Positions 11,223 to 22,934 of a stretch of 64,000 nt of DNA are shown piece by piece. The stretch is taken from positions 495,607 to 559,606 of the forward strand of contig MNCI01038110.1 of NCBI GenBank assembly GCA_015680685.1. The letters run 5' to 3'. Below the pieces are notes generated by a model. It ran no database searches. It saw only the letters and a program-made list of their open reading frames with translations, and was not told the DNA's origin. Source of the stretch: Gnetum montanum. Taxonomy: Eukaryota; Streptophyta; Gnetopsida; Gnetales; Gnetaceae. How positions within the stretch are numbered: the first letter of the stretch is position 1; each line of letters starts with the position of its first letter. A program made the translations under genes and the position numbers.

Positions 11223-14200
11223 ATGGATGCAGCTTTATTCGGACCCCTAGCCTTAACAAGCCCATATGGGGAAACCATTAGATAGCTCAATCACACGCTA
11301 ATAGGAACAGACCCTTTCCTTTATGACACAACCATGGAAACATCGGAAATATCCTAAGACTAGCCAGAACATCTGGCCCAAACTCTAGACCTGGAAGCTA
11401 GTGATGTGACCGAGGACCCTCTCAATGAGGTCCCTATGGTTATGCACAAAGGAAAAATTAAAACTCTTAGGGTTAGTTCCCTCCTGGACCAACAAACGCA
11501 GAGTGGCATAATGCAAGTGCTCCAAAATAATGCTGCTATATTTGCATGGTTGTATGAAGACATGCCGGGATTAGACCCGAGATTAATACAGCATAACATA
11601 GTTTTAGAGCTACGTATCAAAGAAATTAGATATAAGGCATGAAAGATTAAGCCAGAAATCATGCTAGCAGTGCATAATGAAATCACTAAGCTATATCAAG
11701 CTGGTTTTATTTGTGCAGTCAATTACTTGGACTAGGTGTCGAACATCGTAGTTGTCTCTAAGAAAATGGGAGGAATACACATTTGCATACACTTCGGGGA
11801 TCTGAACAAGGCCATGATTAAGAATAGTTTCTCATTACCGAGTATCGACCAACTGATTGATACAATAGCTAGTCGCACGCTTCTATCCTTTATGGATGAT
11901 TTTTCAGGTTATAATCGAATTCGTATTAACCTGGAGCATCAATTGACCACAACATTCATGATGCCCTGGGGGACTTTTTGTTACACTATGATGCCTTTCA
12001 GGCTAAAAAACATTGAATCAATGTATCAACGAACCATGACATACATCTTTAGTGATTACCTCTTAGGGAGATTGAACGACTACGTAGATGACATAGCTGT
12101 CAAGTCTATAAATTTGGAAGATCATTTAGAAGATCTAGAGTTAGTCCTTAAACGATATCTCAAGCATGACCTATGGATCAACCCAAAGAAATACGTATTT
12201 GGAGTCAAAATCGGATGCATGTTGGGGTTTTTGGTATCAAAGACTGGCATCCGAGTCGACCCTGACAAGGTTAAAGCCATCGTTGATTTAATGCCATCTA
12301 CAAACCTCAAGGAACTATGTGGGTTGCAGGGTAGACTACAATTTATCATGCGGTTCATTTTGAAGTTAACAGATAAATTACATCCTATGAAACATCTCTT
12401 TAAAAAGGGTGTTAATTTTGAATGGACCGATGATTGCCAATGTGCATTTGACAACTTGAAGATGGAGCTCCAGCACTTACCAATGATTTTCCCACCACAA
12501 AGGGATCAACCTTTTTATATTTATTTGGCAAGCTTAGACATGTTTATGACTATGTTACTTTGCCAAAAAAGGAACAATGGGTCAGAAGCCCCTATCTATT
12601 ATCTAAGTCATGCTCTATTTTCATACGAAACAAGGTACAATGAACTGGAGCATAACTATTTGACATTGGTTTTCACACTCAAGAAATGTAGACACTATCT
12701 TTTCCATAGCTAGGTCAACATAATTTGCAAAAACAATGTTCTGTGAGCTATCTCAAACAACTTGTATGAGAGTAGTAGGATAGCTTGTTGGCAAGCTATC
12801 ACAGCCGAATTTGACTTACATTATGTTGGCCAATCGTCCACTAAAGGTCAAGCTATAGCTGACCAGCTTGCAACATCGCCTATTAACCATCAATCTACAA
12901 TAGAGCCAGAATTTCCAGATGAGCATGTACATAGTTTAATCCCTATACCAATAGGCCCTGAAGCCACATTGTATTTCGATGGGGCTTTGACTACCAAAGG
13001 AGGTAGTACTTCCACCATCATTACGCTCTCCCCCGAAGATGTTCGCCAATTGGCCTATCGCTTGGTATTTCCCTGTATGAACAATGTGGAAGAGTATGAG
13101 GGGCTTCTCAGGGGATTGTTTATAGCTAGAGAACTCAATGTTCAATACCTAGTAATCCGAGGTGAATCGATGCTCATTATCAATCAAATCACAAGAGTCT
13201 ATGCCTGTAAAGCTGTGCATTTACAGCCCTATTGCGATATGGCTAAAGATCTCCTGAAACAATTCATGATAATTGATGCCCAACACGTGCCACGTAGTGA
13301 AAAAGCTGTAGCCAATGCACTAGCCACACTTGCATTAAACATGCCACCACATTTGTTTGCCACTTGGTTACCTGTAATGATGGAATGTACAGACCTTGTC
13401 AGTCAAGCAGTGCAAATATCTTCATTAAACATGGGAGGAATGCCAAAATGGTACGACAACATTAAGACTTACCTTCTGCATGGCGAACCACTACACGAAC
13501 TAACATATGTACAAAAATACGCAGTGTGCAAGCGTGCTAGGAAATACATCATCATTGAAGACAGTACTCTCTGTAGATGCTCTTTCGATGGGGTATTGCT
13601 AACCTGCATTAATAATGACAAAGAACAACGAATAGTTAGCGAAGTCCATGAGGGGCTATGTGGAGGACATGTAGCCCTGCGAGCCATGGCCACTAAAATT
13701 AGATGTGTAGGGTACTATTGGTCGTACATGGAAAATGAATGTCTTACCAAAGTTAAGACATGTGACATGTGCCGGTGTTATGCAAACTTAATACATGTGT
13801 CACCAACCGAGTTACACACTACACAGATTACTTGACCATTCCAATGATGGGGACTAGATATCATAGGTCCCATCATGCCTAAATCTTCTGCAGGACATAG
13901 CTTCATTATCACTACCACTGAGTATTTTACGAAGTAGTTTGAGGCTATCCCCTTATGGAAGATTACATCTCAATAGGTTTTTCATTTCATCTTAGACAAC
14001 ATAGTAACTAGGTTTGGGCTTCCTATGACTATTATGATCGACAATGGGCCATAATTCAGTAGTGCTGAAACCAAATCTTTCTACAATAACCTTGGCATTA
14101 GGAAATCTTTCTCCTCACCCTATTACCCTCAAGTGAATGTTCAAGAAGAGGCAATGAACAAAGTGGTCATCAATTTGTTGAAAAAGATGCTCAGTAGCAA

Positions 14201-14690
14201 CAAAAAATGATGGCATGAGAAAATCCTCTACGTGCTATGGGTGTATAGTACGACGTGTAGGATAGCTACAGACAAGATACCCTATAACCTAGTCTATGGA
14301 TCTGAAGTATTGTTGTCCTTGGAATTATAGGTTCCCTCATTGCGGATGGTCCTCTCCATGGTTATAAATGAGACTCAACACAACGAGTTTAGGATCACGG
14401 ATTTAGAGTCAGTAGAGAAGAGATGCATCCAGATGCTTGATACCATTGAAAGATATTAGGACAGACAAAGATAGAAGCATTGGCACAATCCATATCAATG
14501 ATCAATCAAGAAAGGAGACTTAGTTCTCAAGGCCATTTATGAACCAGTAGGCAAATTCTTTGCAAACTAGAAAGGCCCTTTCCTAGTTTTCAGCGCATAC
14601 GGCAACGGAGCATTCAAGTTAGTAGATATCGACAACAACGAGCTACCGAACTTAATGAATCATGTATATCTAAAGTAGTATCACATATAA
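11223..14690 (+). pseudogene. pol: Element C pol: RT, RNase H, archaeal-type RNase H, integrase (broken)
   Basis: Opens MDAALFGPL at 11223, with early stops. RT has FGDLNKA, LLSFMDDFSGYN, MMPWGTFCY and an intact YVDD at 12081-12092; this is the longest open stretch in the window's pol copies (11736-12713). The first RNase H is degenerate (FYIYLAS). The second RNase H has YFDGA (about 12970) and NNVEEYEGL; its third acidic site is GES instead of GDS. The integrase zinc region is about 13650-13780. The core carries DNGP near 14040, with stops from 13835 onward. Ends YHI-stop at 14690. It differs clearly from A and B, forming a second subfamily. Confidence 0.9.
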
Positions 14691-14699
14691 GCATCGACT

Positions 14700-15090
14700 C
14701 AGCTTAAGCCCAAGGTAACAAATGTCTGCTACGATGTAAAACTGGCAAAGTTTCACACGTCCACTACGACGTAAAACTAGCATTTCTTATACATGTTCGC
14801 CAAGACGCTAAACTGGAAAAGTTTTCGACCATCTTCCATGACATGAAACTAGCAAGGTAAGCATATGTCTGCTGAGATGCTAAACTAGCACAGACTTGTC
14901 CCTACATCATGACATAAAACTGACACCCATAGCATGGTCTACTGGGACCATAAACTAGCTCTTTCTCCATCCTCTATGACATAAAACTAGTAGGTTTCCA
15001 TATGCCTAGACATTAAACTAGGACCACGGTCTGCTGAGACTTCAAAGCAGCAAAAATGGTCAACCAGGACTCAAAACTGGAATTCCTCAA
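14700..15090 (+). repeat. Post-integrase repeats, element C
   Basis: Irregular 35-45 base units built on 'TCCGCTACGACGTAAAACTGGCA'-like motifs. Same position as in A and B. Confidence 0.8.
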
Positions 15091-16240
15091 TAGAAAATCC
15101 ATGAAACAAGGGTCTGTGATCACTCTTGCACTACATCCCTACCAGATGGAATGGGTAAGGCGTTGGAACAGATGCAATGCCTCTACCCGACCAGCATTCT
15201 ACTGAATCCTCGGACATGCCGAAAGGCATACTACTAACCCCTCAGAGATGTTGCTACAATTGCCACTCTGTAGTTGCAATTCCTAGGATCAACTTTGCTG
15301 CTTGGGACACCTAAGAAATAGTTGTCATCCATAGTCTCGGTGGCCTCCATCCATCACCTCCATAAGACTCTAGCTTAGCAGATTCATCTGACTAGTTCTT
15401 TGCCTAATCATTTGAGAAGGATGAATCTGGCTGTCGATTGTAACTTCATGAACCATGAAATCAACATTGGCATCCTTGCTCCTTGCTACGGTCCCTTTTT
15501 CATGGCCTATGCTCTCCTTTTCACTTTTGGTGGTGCTTATTTCAACAGAGCCCCCCCCCCCCGCGCACCCCCCCCCCCCCCCGCCCACTAGCAATTTGGA
15601 CGATTACTTTTTCTACTTGTTCTCTGTTAGGTTTTGTAGGTTACTTGTTATGACAGGGTTGATGGAGAATGAATTCATTAAAAGGTGAGGTATCATGGCA
15701 TTCTAAAGTGGCTGCTCGGACTAGCCTGGCTACTTGGGAGTGCAAACCCTACCTCTCCCTCCATCAGATACCTTACTTTGCTTTCTTATTTTCTTATCCT
15801 TATGATTTCTTTTACTCTCTTCTTTGTTTGTACAGAGTGTGAGCATTTAATCAATTCTTTCACATCATCATGTCCATGAACTGGCATAATGCAACTCACC
15901 TCATGGAATGTAATTTTCACCCATAAAAAAATGGACAAAGCTTTGGAAAATGGATGTAAAACAACTCATCCAAGCCATACAGGCGTAACACAACTCATCC
16001 GTGCAAACCCTTCATATGTAGTATGGCAACATAACTTCTTGCAAATACACTCGTGAAAGGACACCTAATGACTTGTCCATGAAAGCTTTATGTTCCCTTG
16101 CTTGAGTCTTCCTTGAACCTCCCTCCTTTTACTTCTTTAAAAATCCCTCCTATGCTCATCCCCTTGCCTTCGCACTTCCAAGTTTAACAGAGCGACATTC
16201 AAGCAATTGCTGACAAACATTGTTGGTTCCTTCACATCTC
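15091..16240 (+). other. 3' UTR of element C, with poly-C tract
   Basis: No coding sequence supported. A nearly pure C run at 15551-15587 interrupts it; open frames across it encode only low-complexity Pro/Ala or Gly. The tract length is a likely sequencing or assembly weak point. Confidence 0.6.
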
Positions 16241-16317
16241 TGGTGTTTTGTATTCTTTGTCAAAATATTTGAGGCAAGCCCTCAAAACGTCAACAAAGAA
16301 GGGCCATTGAAACACCG
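16241..16317 (+). other. Polypurine tract inside inverted repeat (element C)
   Basis: Left arm 16241-16272 (TGGTGTTTTGTATTCTTTGTC) and right arm 16281-16317 (AACGTCAACAAAGAAGGGCC plus the LTR start TGAAACACC). Same design as in A, B, D and E, with a weaker inner stem. Confidence 0.6.
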
Positions 16318-17699
16318 TGAAAATTTCGAGGCCTCAATGGTTCAGCAAAATCTTGCGACTAAGGCAAGGATTTGTGACAAGTCGTGGCTCAGCAAGTTCC
16401 CTTTCCAACTAAGGGTCTATTCTACCATGCCACACAACACAACGTAATGCTAGAAGGTAGTCCATCGCAACAATAGAGATGGCAAGATTCGAGACCTCGA
16501 TTGTCCAGCAAAATCTTAAGGCTTAAGCAATGATCCAAAGTGTGCTGCACATTTCAGCAAGTTTTCTTTTTTGGTTAAGGGGCGTATTACACTACGCTAT
16601 GCAGTGTAGCGTAATAAACCCCAGAAAAATTGATTAGAAATGAAAGAAGCACGGTGAAAACACTTCAATTTTTTGTAGGTTTGCTATTTTATGTTGAATT
16701 ATGCTATGTAGCGTAATCTAGCATGACGCAGTGTAATAAAAGCAATGACAGAGAGAGCACAATTTAGGCATCAATAGTTCATACATTGTAATACTCTCTC
16801 TAGTGTGTTGCAGCGTAAACAAAGAATAGTTTGTTGCCAAAACTCCAGCAAAAGTGGTTTACAACGCATTACACTTCAGAGTGTAATGTACCGTGGCACC
16901 GCAAGCTTCAAACACAAACACACTGAGTCAACAACATCTTGTAGGTTCAGGACATGCATAATCTAAACCGCATTTTTCCCCTAACCATAACCTTATAAAT
17001 ATTCTAGTTGACAAAGATCAAAGGGTTGGAAAAAAATTTTCTTGGATTGACAAATTTTCTTAGTGAGTGATTTTCTTTCATTGGTAATCGTTGACAACCT
17101 TTAGAAAAGATTGACAAGAGAGCAAAAGAGGATCAACGATCGTAATAACATTGGAGGTGATTGGCAAGAATCCTTGATCAGAAACCACCGGTTAATGGAT
17201 ATTCTACTTTGGCTTTGACTTCTTTGCACCCAGATTAGCTAGAACAAGGTAGATTGACCTTTTCTTGTTTTATCTTTAAATAGCTTTCTTGCTATTGGCA
17301 CGTGCTTCTTCTAAACCGAAGTCCTCCTGTAATCATTGTATCCAACATATTTTGTTCATAAGTTAAACCCCAGATCTTGGGATTGCACGCTCTCTAAATC
17401 CAATCTCCTATGCCCTATCTATATAGATTTTGCAATCGCTTTAATTCATTTACATCGTTTTAAATTACCTTAGAGATTAACGATATCATATCTCCTCATA
17501 AAAATCACCATTTTGCCATCCAATTATTACAAAAATTTTATTGATTAAGTAAGTTCCTATCTAATCAACGAGACCATTCAAGGCACCTCGGATTCATCTT
17601 CTCCAGCACAACTCTCGCACGGATCCGGGGTTGGAACTGTGTACACGGACTTCTGCTCGGTATTTCCAATGATCGACATTTTCCATCGTTTTAGTTTTC
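16308..17699 (+). repeat. LTR of element C subfamily
   Basis: Starts TGAAACACCG. A TATA box TATAAAT is at 16994-17000, preceded by the conserved TAACCATAACCT. U3 contains palindromic CTACGCTATGCAGTGTAGCG-type units (16590-16900). The right end is placed just before the primer-binding-like TGG at 17700; a terminal CA is not clear. It has a 3' UTR and PPT on its left and a primer site and gag on its right, so one LTR serves two internal regions. Confidence 0.78.
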
Positions 17700-17920
17700 T
17701 GGCACTAGAAGGAGGGCCTGAACCTTCAATTCGTACTTTACGGGTAGTCTTGTAATCTTTCTGTACCCNTACGGATCCGGGGTTGGAACTGTGTACACGG
17801 ACTTCTGCTCGGTATTTCCAATGATCGACATTTTCCATCGTTTTAGTTTTCTGGCACTAGAAGGAGGGCCTGAACCTTCAATTCGTACTTTACGGGTAGT
17901 CTTGTAATCTTTCTGTACCC
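17619..17920. other. Exact 150-base duplication around a single N (probable assembly join)
   Basis: 17619-17768 and 17771-17920 read identical, separated by NT (N at 17769). Surrounding repeat copies differ at many sites, so a perfect pair at an N is best explained by two contig ends that overlap but were not merged. Confidence 0.85.
17700..17725 (+). other. Primer-binding-site-like sequence after LTR
   Basis: TGGCACTAGAAGGAGGGCCT, repeated at 17852 because of the duplication. Element B has TGGCGCTAGAAGAAGGGCCT at the same place (28010). The tRNA was not identified. Confidence 0.6.
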
Positions 17921-18101
17921 ATTTGCAGTCGACATAAATGTAATACCTTCGTGGTTGTTTACGAGATTGTGTGGTGCAGATCGGTCACTTCGATGATTCC
18001 TTTGGAATCCTACAAGATAGAAAGCCCTGATTATTACCTTAGTTTTCCTTTTCCCTTTCAATCTTTATCCTTATTTTCATTACTCCCGAACCGCATAGAG
18101 A

Positions 18102-18549
18102 ATGGCTACATCAACTATCGCTATTGACACTACCAACCTTGAGAATCCTTGGACCATGCAAGTTATGTCTCTTGTGGTCAAGCCGCCAACTAGTCTGGTG
18201 CGATCACGCCAATCCCTCAGGCTTCAAAAAAGAGAGCCTGAGGGACACACTCAGCATAGGGAACACTACAATTTCCTCTATGCTAAACTAGTAGCAAACT
18301 TGCTCATGTATCCACAATAACTCGAAGAAAAATGAGAATACGAGTTCATGTACTACAATAGGAAGGTATTTATTCCTTCACATAACACCACTATACCCCT
18401 AACAAATCAACAACAGTGGATCCTAGATCAAATGCTGATGGCTAAGACATCGACAGAACAACGAGAGGAGTTGTTCCATGATGAAACGCTTCATGACAGG
18501 TAAGATGATCTAGACCCCCACTTTGAGGGAGGCAGTCATGCTGATTTTG
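18102..18549 (+). pseudogene. gag: gag N-terminal fragment
   Basis: Starts MATSTIAIDTTNLENPW about 400 bases after the primer-binding-like site (250 if the duplication is collapsed). Four stops occur before it ends against an inverted integrase fragment. Identified by position (LTR, primer site, leader, ATG) and by the RREHYNFLYAK-like stretch, comparable to KRQYELF in B and KRHYEII in D. No retrotransposon capsid domain remains. Confidence 0.5.
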
Positions 18550-18565
18550 CCATGGCTTGATACCA

Positions 18566-19495
18566 ATGTTATTGCAAAAAATAATTAGTTTCTGTACTAC
18601 TAAATTGTGGCCCATTGTCAGTCACAATAGTCATAGGGAGCCCAAATTTGGTTACTATATTGTCTAAGATAAAATGGAAAACCTGTTGAGATGTAATCCT
18701 TCGTAGGAGAATGGCCTCGACCCACTTTGTGAAATACTCGGTGGTAGTGATGATGAAGCTATGTCCTATGCAAGACTTAGGTGTGATGGGGCCTATGATG
18801 TCTAGTCCCCATCATTGGAATGGCCAAGTAATTTGCGTGGTATGTAATTCTGTTGGTGATATGTGTATTAGATTCGTGTAACGTTGGCATGTATAACATG
18901 TCTTAACCTTGGTCAAGCAATCTTGTTCCATGTATGGCCAATAATACCCTAAGCGTCTGATTTTAGCAGCCATAGATTGTAGGGCTATATGTCCCCCACA
19001 TAATCCTTTATGGACTTTGCTAATTATTCATTGTTCTTGGTCATTGTTGATGTAGGTTAACAATACTCCATCAAAAGAGCATCTACAGAGAGTGTTATCT
19101 CCCATGATGATGTATTACCTAGCACGCTTGCAGATTGCATCTTTTTGTGCGGGTGTTAGATCGTGCGATGGTTCGCCATGCAGAAAGTAGGTTTTAATGT
19201 TATCGTACCATTTTGATGTTTCACTCATGCTTAGAGAAGAAATTTGTGCTACTTGAATGATAGGTTTTGTACATTATATCATTAAAACGAGCCAAGTGGA
19301 AAACAAATGTGGTAGCACGTTTAAGGCCAGTGTGGCTAGTGCATCGGCTACAGCATTTTCATTACATGACACGTGTTGGATGTCAGTTGTAATGAATTAT
19401 TTCAGGAGATATTTAGCCATATCTCAATAGAGCTGTAGATGCACAACTTTGCAGGCGTAGACTCCTATGATTTTATTGATTGATTGACTATAATA
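18566..19495 (-). pseudogene. pol: Inverted fragment of archaeal-type RNase H end and integrase
   Basis: On the minus strand, reading from 19495 down, the frame is almost open: the end of the second RNase H (GVYACKVVHLQ, VADALATLALN), then WYDNIKTYFLHGEP, the zinc region with HKGLCGGHIA and CYTCQ, the catalytic region GLDIIGPI, YFTKWVEA, and DNGPQF near 18591-18610. It stops abruptly after DNGPQFSS. Closest in wording to the pol of element C. Both ends are sharp (gag on one side, LTR on the other), so it arrived by rearrangement. Confidence 0.85.
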
Positions 19496-19505
19496 TTTTA
19501 CAAGA

Positions 19506-21165
19506 TTTTCTAGGTTTCAATAGCAGCTGCATGGAAAATTCTAAGTGTTGTGCTACGCTCTCACTCTACTTACTACACTTTAGAGTCTAGCCAATGTAGC
19601 ACACATTTCTATGGCTAGTTTGCTCATGTACCAAGCTATAAATTGTTAGGATTTTTTGGGATGGAAAAAATAGTTTGGCAAATCCTCCAAGTCCTAAGGT
19701 TTCTATGCTCTACTTGCTCTAGAGCATAGCCAACGTAGCACATATTTTAGTAGCTATTTTTTCCGAATTGTTAAGCAAGAAGCTATCAAACTAGCTTAGC
19801 ATGGAAGAAGCATTTGGTAATATTTTCTAACTTCTAAGGCTACCCCTCCTACTACCCCATAGAGTGTAGCCAGTGTATCATGAAGGAAAATTGTAGATTC
19901 TATCAATTTTTTCTAAGTATCCATGTTATGCTCTACTATGCTCTAGAGTGTAGTTAGCATAGCCAATGCTAGACATCCAATTTTACAAAATTTAACTAAG
20001 TGTTATGCTGTGCTCTAGAGCGTAGCTAGTGTAGCACTATAGAGAAGCCTCTGACAGCCTCCAAAAGTTGCTAGAGCTCAACATTAGCCTTCATCTTAGC
20101 TTTGACATTTTCCCAATAAGCAAGATCAGTGATTTGTATCTCTTTCTCACCCCTATTGGTTTCCCAAATTGTACCTATGCTTAATCCTACTCAAAAAAGG
20201 GGAAGACATACTCCTAGAGTGTAGCCTCCAAGTTTCACTACTTTTGCACTATTCGTAGGTACATTTTTGTCATTCAAACTTTAGCATATGTAGTCTTAGT
20301 AGTGTGGTAACAGTCTAGTGATCTCTAGGGATCCATTGTAGTATACTAGAGTGTAGCACTTGCTACTCCCATGGGAGTGTAGATGGGTCTAGCATGCCCC
20401 CAACTACCCTTATGCCATATGGTGCCTAATTTGCATTTTGTCTTAACCATAACCCTATAAATATCCTTGGGCTCAAAAATTTAGTGGTTGAAAAATCAAA
20501 AGGGCATTAGGCTTTTTGGCATTCTTAGCATTCTTTGGTGCTCTTGCACTCAAGCACACTTAGCACTTTGGCACACTCTAGGACTCCATCGAACAACTAG
20601 TGCACATTGTCTAGGATGCAGTTCAATACTTTGCTCATTTAACACTGTAGTAGCCAACTTAGTAGGCTCAGTCTTCATAATAATCATTAGTTTCACAACT
20701 TGGATGCCCTAGAGACTGTGACTACATTGCCATGTTTTTGTTGTGCTTGCTTGTACATTATGTACCACTCTCACCTCTTTTCCTGCAATTTCTATGTTCC
20801 TCCCATTTAGGGTAGTGCACTTCCATTCTCAAGTTCTATTGGATTTTCAAGCACTTCTTCTTTGGTATTTAGCATACAAATCACATTTTTTTTGCTATTT
20901 CATATGCATTTGCATGTTTACATTGTCATTCTTAGGCTGGGACACCCCACTACAGTCTCTCTTGGCCAGCCTCAATGCCAATCAGTAACACTGCATAAAC
21001 CCCTTCCACACACATTCATTGTAATACCTTGTAAGTCCATATTCAATTCAAAAGACCATTTAGGGAATCCCATATTTGTTTCTAGGATAGCCCTAGCATG
21101 GAGTCAGGATTAGGCTATATGCCCACTAATCTCTCATTGTTCCAGCCACTAACATTTTCGATTGT
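19506..21165 (+). repeat. 5'-truncated LTR, plus orientation
   Basis: Lacks the TGAAACACC start. U3 is full of TAGAGTGTAGCCAGTGTAGC-type inverted units (19550-20400). TATA box TATAAAT at 20456-20462 after AACCATAACCC, as at 16994 and 60997. The end block (AGACCATTTAGGGAATCCC, then GGATTAGGCTATATGCCCAC) matches 61541-61640. Right boundary approximate. Confidence 0.65.
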
Positions 21166-21189
21166 CACATGACCAAAAACGTCAAAGGT

Positions 21190-22934
21190 TGGAATAGTAC
21201 ACTAAGAGGTTCGCAGTCATATAGCTTTAACCTTTCATCCACATGAGGGCCTACTAAAAATAGAGGTGGGATGCCTAGAACAATCTTGTGGATTGAATCG
21301 AGACTTATGGGGTGTTATGCCAAATGAATGTGAAGGGTTTGCATGGTGTTTACAATGTCGATAGTATCTATGGGGGTGAGTGTAGTGAAGGTTTTTAGTG
21401 CAAAATAAGGGTGAAAATGTGTAAAAAAGGTGAAAAATTCTAGTATAATTCTAAAATGCAATAGAGAATGCTAAAAATGTGCAAGATTTGAGCAAGAGAG
21501 AAAGCGGCACCGCCCCAAATAGGAGGGAGTGTAGTTAACTATAAAGAGAAGGTAAGGAGGTATGTGGTGTACAAATAGGCATAGTAGGCAACATAGTCAT
21601 AGTCTTAGGATGTTTGGGCTATGAATACTGACATCCATCATAAATTATAGGCTTTCCAAGTTAGCTTCCATGGTGTCTTGCAAGGTACAATGGGCTACAA
21701 TGTGTTAGGTAGGATACTACAACACTGTGGTATCCCAAAGTTCACTAAAATTCCAAGTGTGTTTGGGTGCCAAATGCAAAAATGCTAGTTGAATGCAAGA
21801 GTTTCCAACACCTAAAGCATGAAGCACTGGGGTATTTTATAGGCCTAGGATAGTGTGAACCATGGATTGGATGCCACATGGTAGAGTGGTAGTTGGGACT
21901 ATGCTAGCCCCAACTATGCTCCCACTGAAGGAAATGGTGTTCAATTGGTGTGCTTCAATGTACCTTGTGAGACATATAGATTATGAATACGCTACCAAGG
22001 CTACATGTGCAAGTGCCAAATGGACCATCATGTACCTGAAAAAAATTCAAAATAGTGCAATTTTAGAGACTACCCTTCAGGACTATGTTGTCCACTCTCT
22101 CGAGTAGTGTCAAGTGTAGGTACAATTTGGGAGAAAATTGGGGGTGTAAAAGAAATGAAAATTGCTAATCTTGCTTGCCAAATGAATGTTTTACCTAAGA
22201 TGAAGATTTTTGCTAAGCTCTAGAGGCTTTTGGGGATAGTTCTACATGACTATGTTGACTATGCACTAGAGCATAGTCTAATAGTTAGAACTTTCTTTTG
22301 CAAAACTGATGTCCTCATGCAAACTATGTTGACTACACTCTAGATCATAGTCCTGGTAGTGGGAAGCATAGTCCAGTAGTTACAAATTTTTCCAAAGTGT
22401 TTCTTCCATTACAAGCATGCTTGACAACTCTTGGTAGTAATTTTACCAAAATATTTTTAACATGCCAAGTAAGCTTGATGGCTCTTGGCTTGATAGTTAG
22501 GTAAATCTACAAAATTTGCCCTTGGTGCATAGACTGCATAGACTACATTGACTACACTTTGGAGCATAGTCCAATAGTTGGAAGATTTGCTGAACTATTT
22601 CTTCCATCCTAACCAAGCTTGATAGCTTCTGGTTTGGAACTTATGCAAATTTTCAAAATTGGCCACTAGTGTGCTCACTACACTGACTATGCTCTAGAGC
22701 ATAGTCTTGGTAGGAAGAGCATAGTCCAACCCTTAGAATATTTTGTAGCTATTGTCAACACTTAGAAAAATTTTACAAATTTGGACTCTTGGTATCAACT
22801 ATGCTAACTATGCTTTAGAGCATAGTCCCAAAAGTGGTGAGTGTAGTCTCAACACTTGGATAAAATTTGCCAAGTTTTGACACTTAGACAAATTTGTAGT
22901 TGAAACATGAGAGCCCAAATTTAGTGGTGTTTCA
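21190..22934 (-). repeat. LTR, minus orientation
   Basis: On the minus strand it starts TGAAACACCACTAAATTTGG at 22934 and continues CAACTACAAATTTGTCTAAG, like the LTR at 60306. U3 carries four or more copies of a GACTATGCTCTAGAGCATAG palindrome (22260-22830). The left boundary is uncertain. Plus frames such as 21862-22107 are not supported as genes. Confidence 0.55.

Noticed and set aside
15370-15688. Proline-rich or glycine-rich small proteins
   Set aside because: Created by the poly-C tract at 15551-15587; no domain outside it.
21862-22107. 81-residue plus frame as a copia-type polyprotein piece
   Set aside because: The wording (NWCASMYLVRHID, AKWTIMYLKK) faintly recalls copia RNase H regions, but it is short, isolated within LTR-like sequence and without further blocks.
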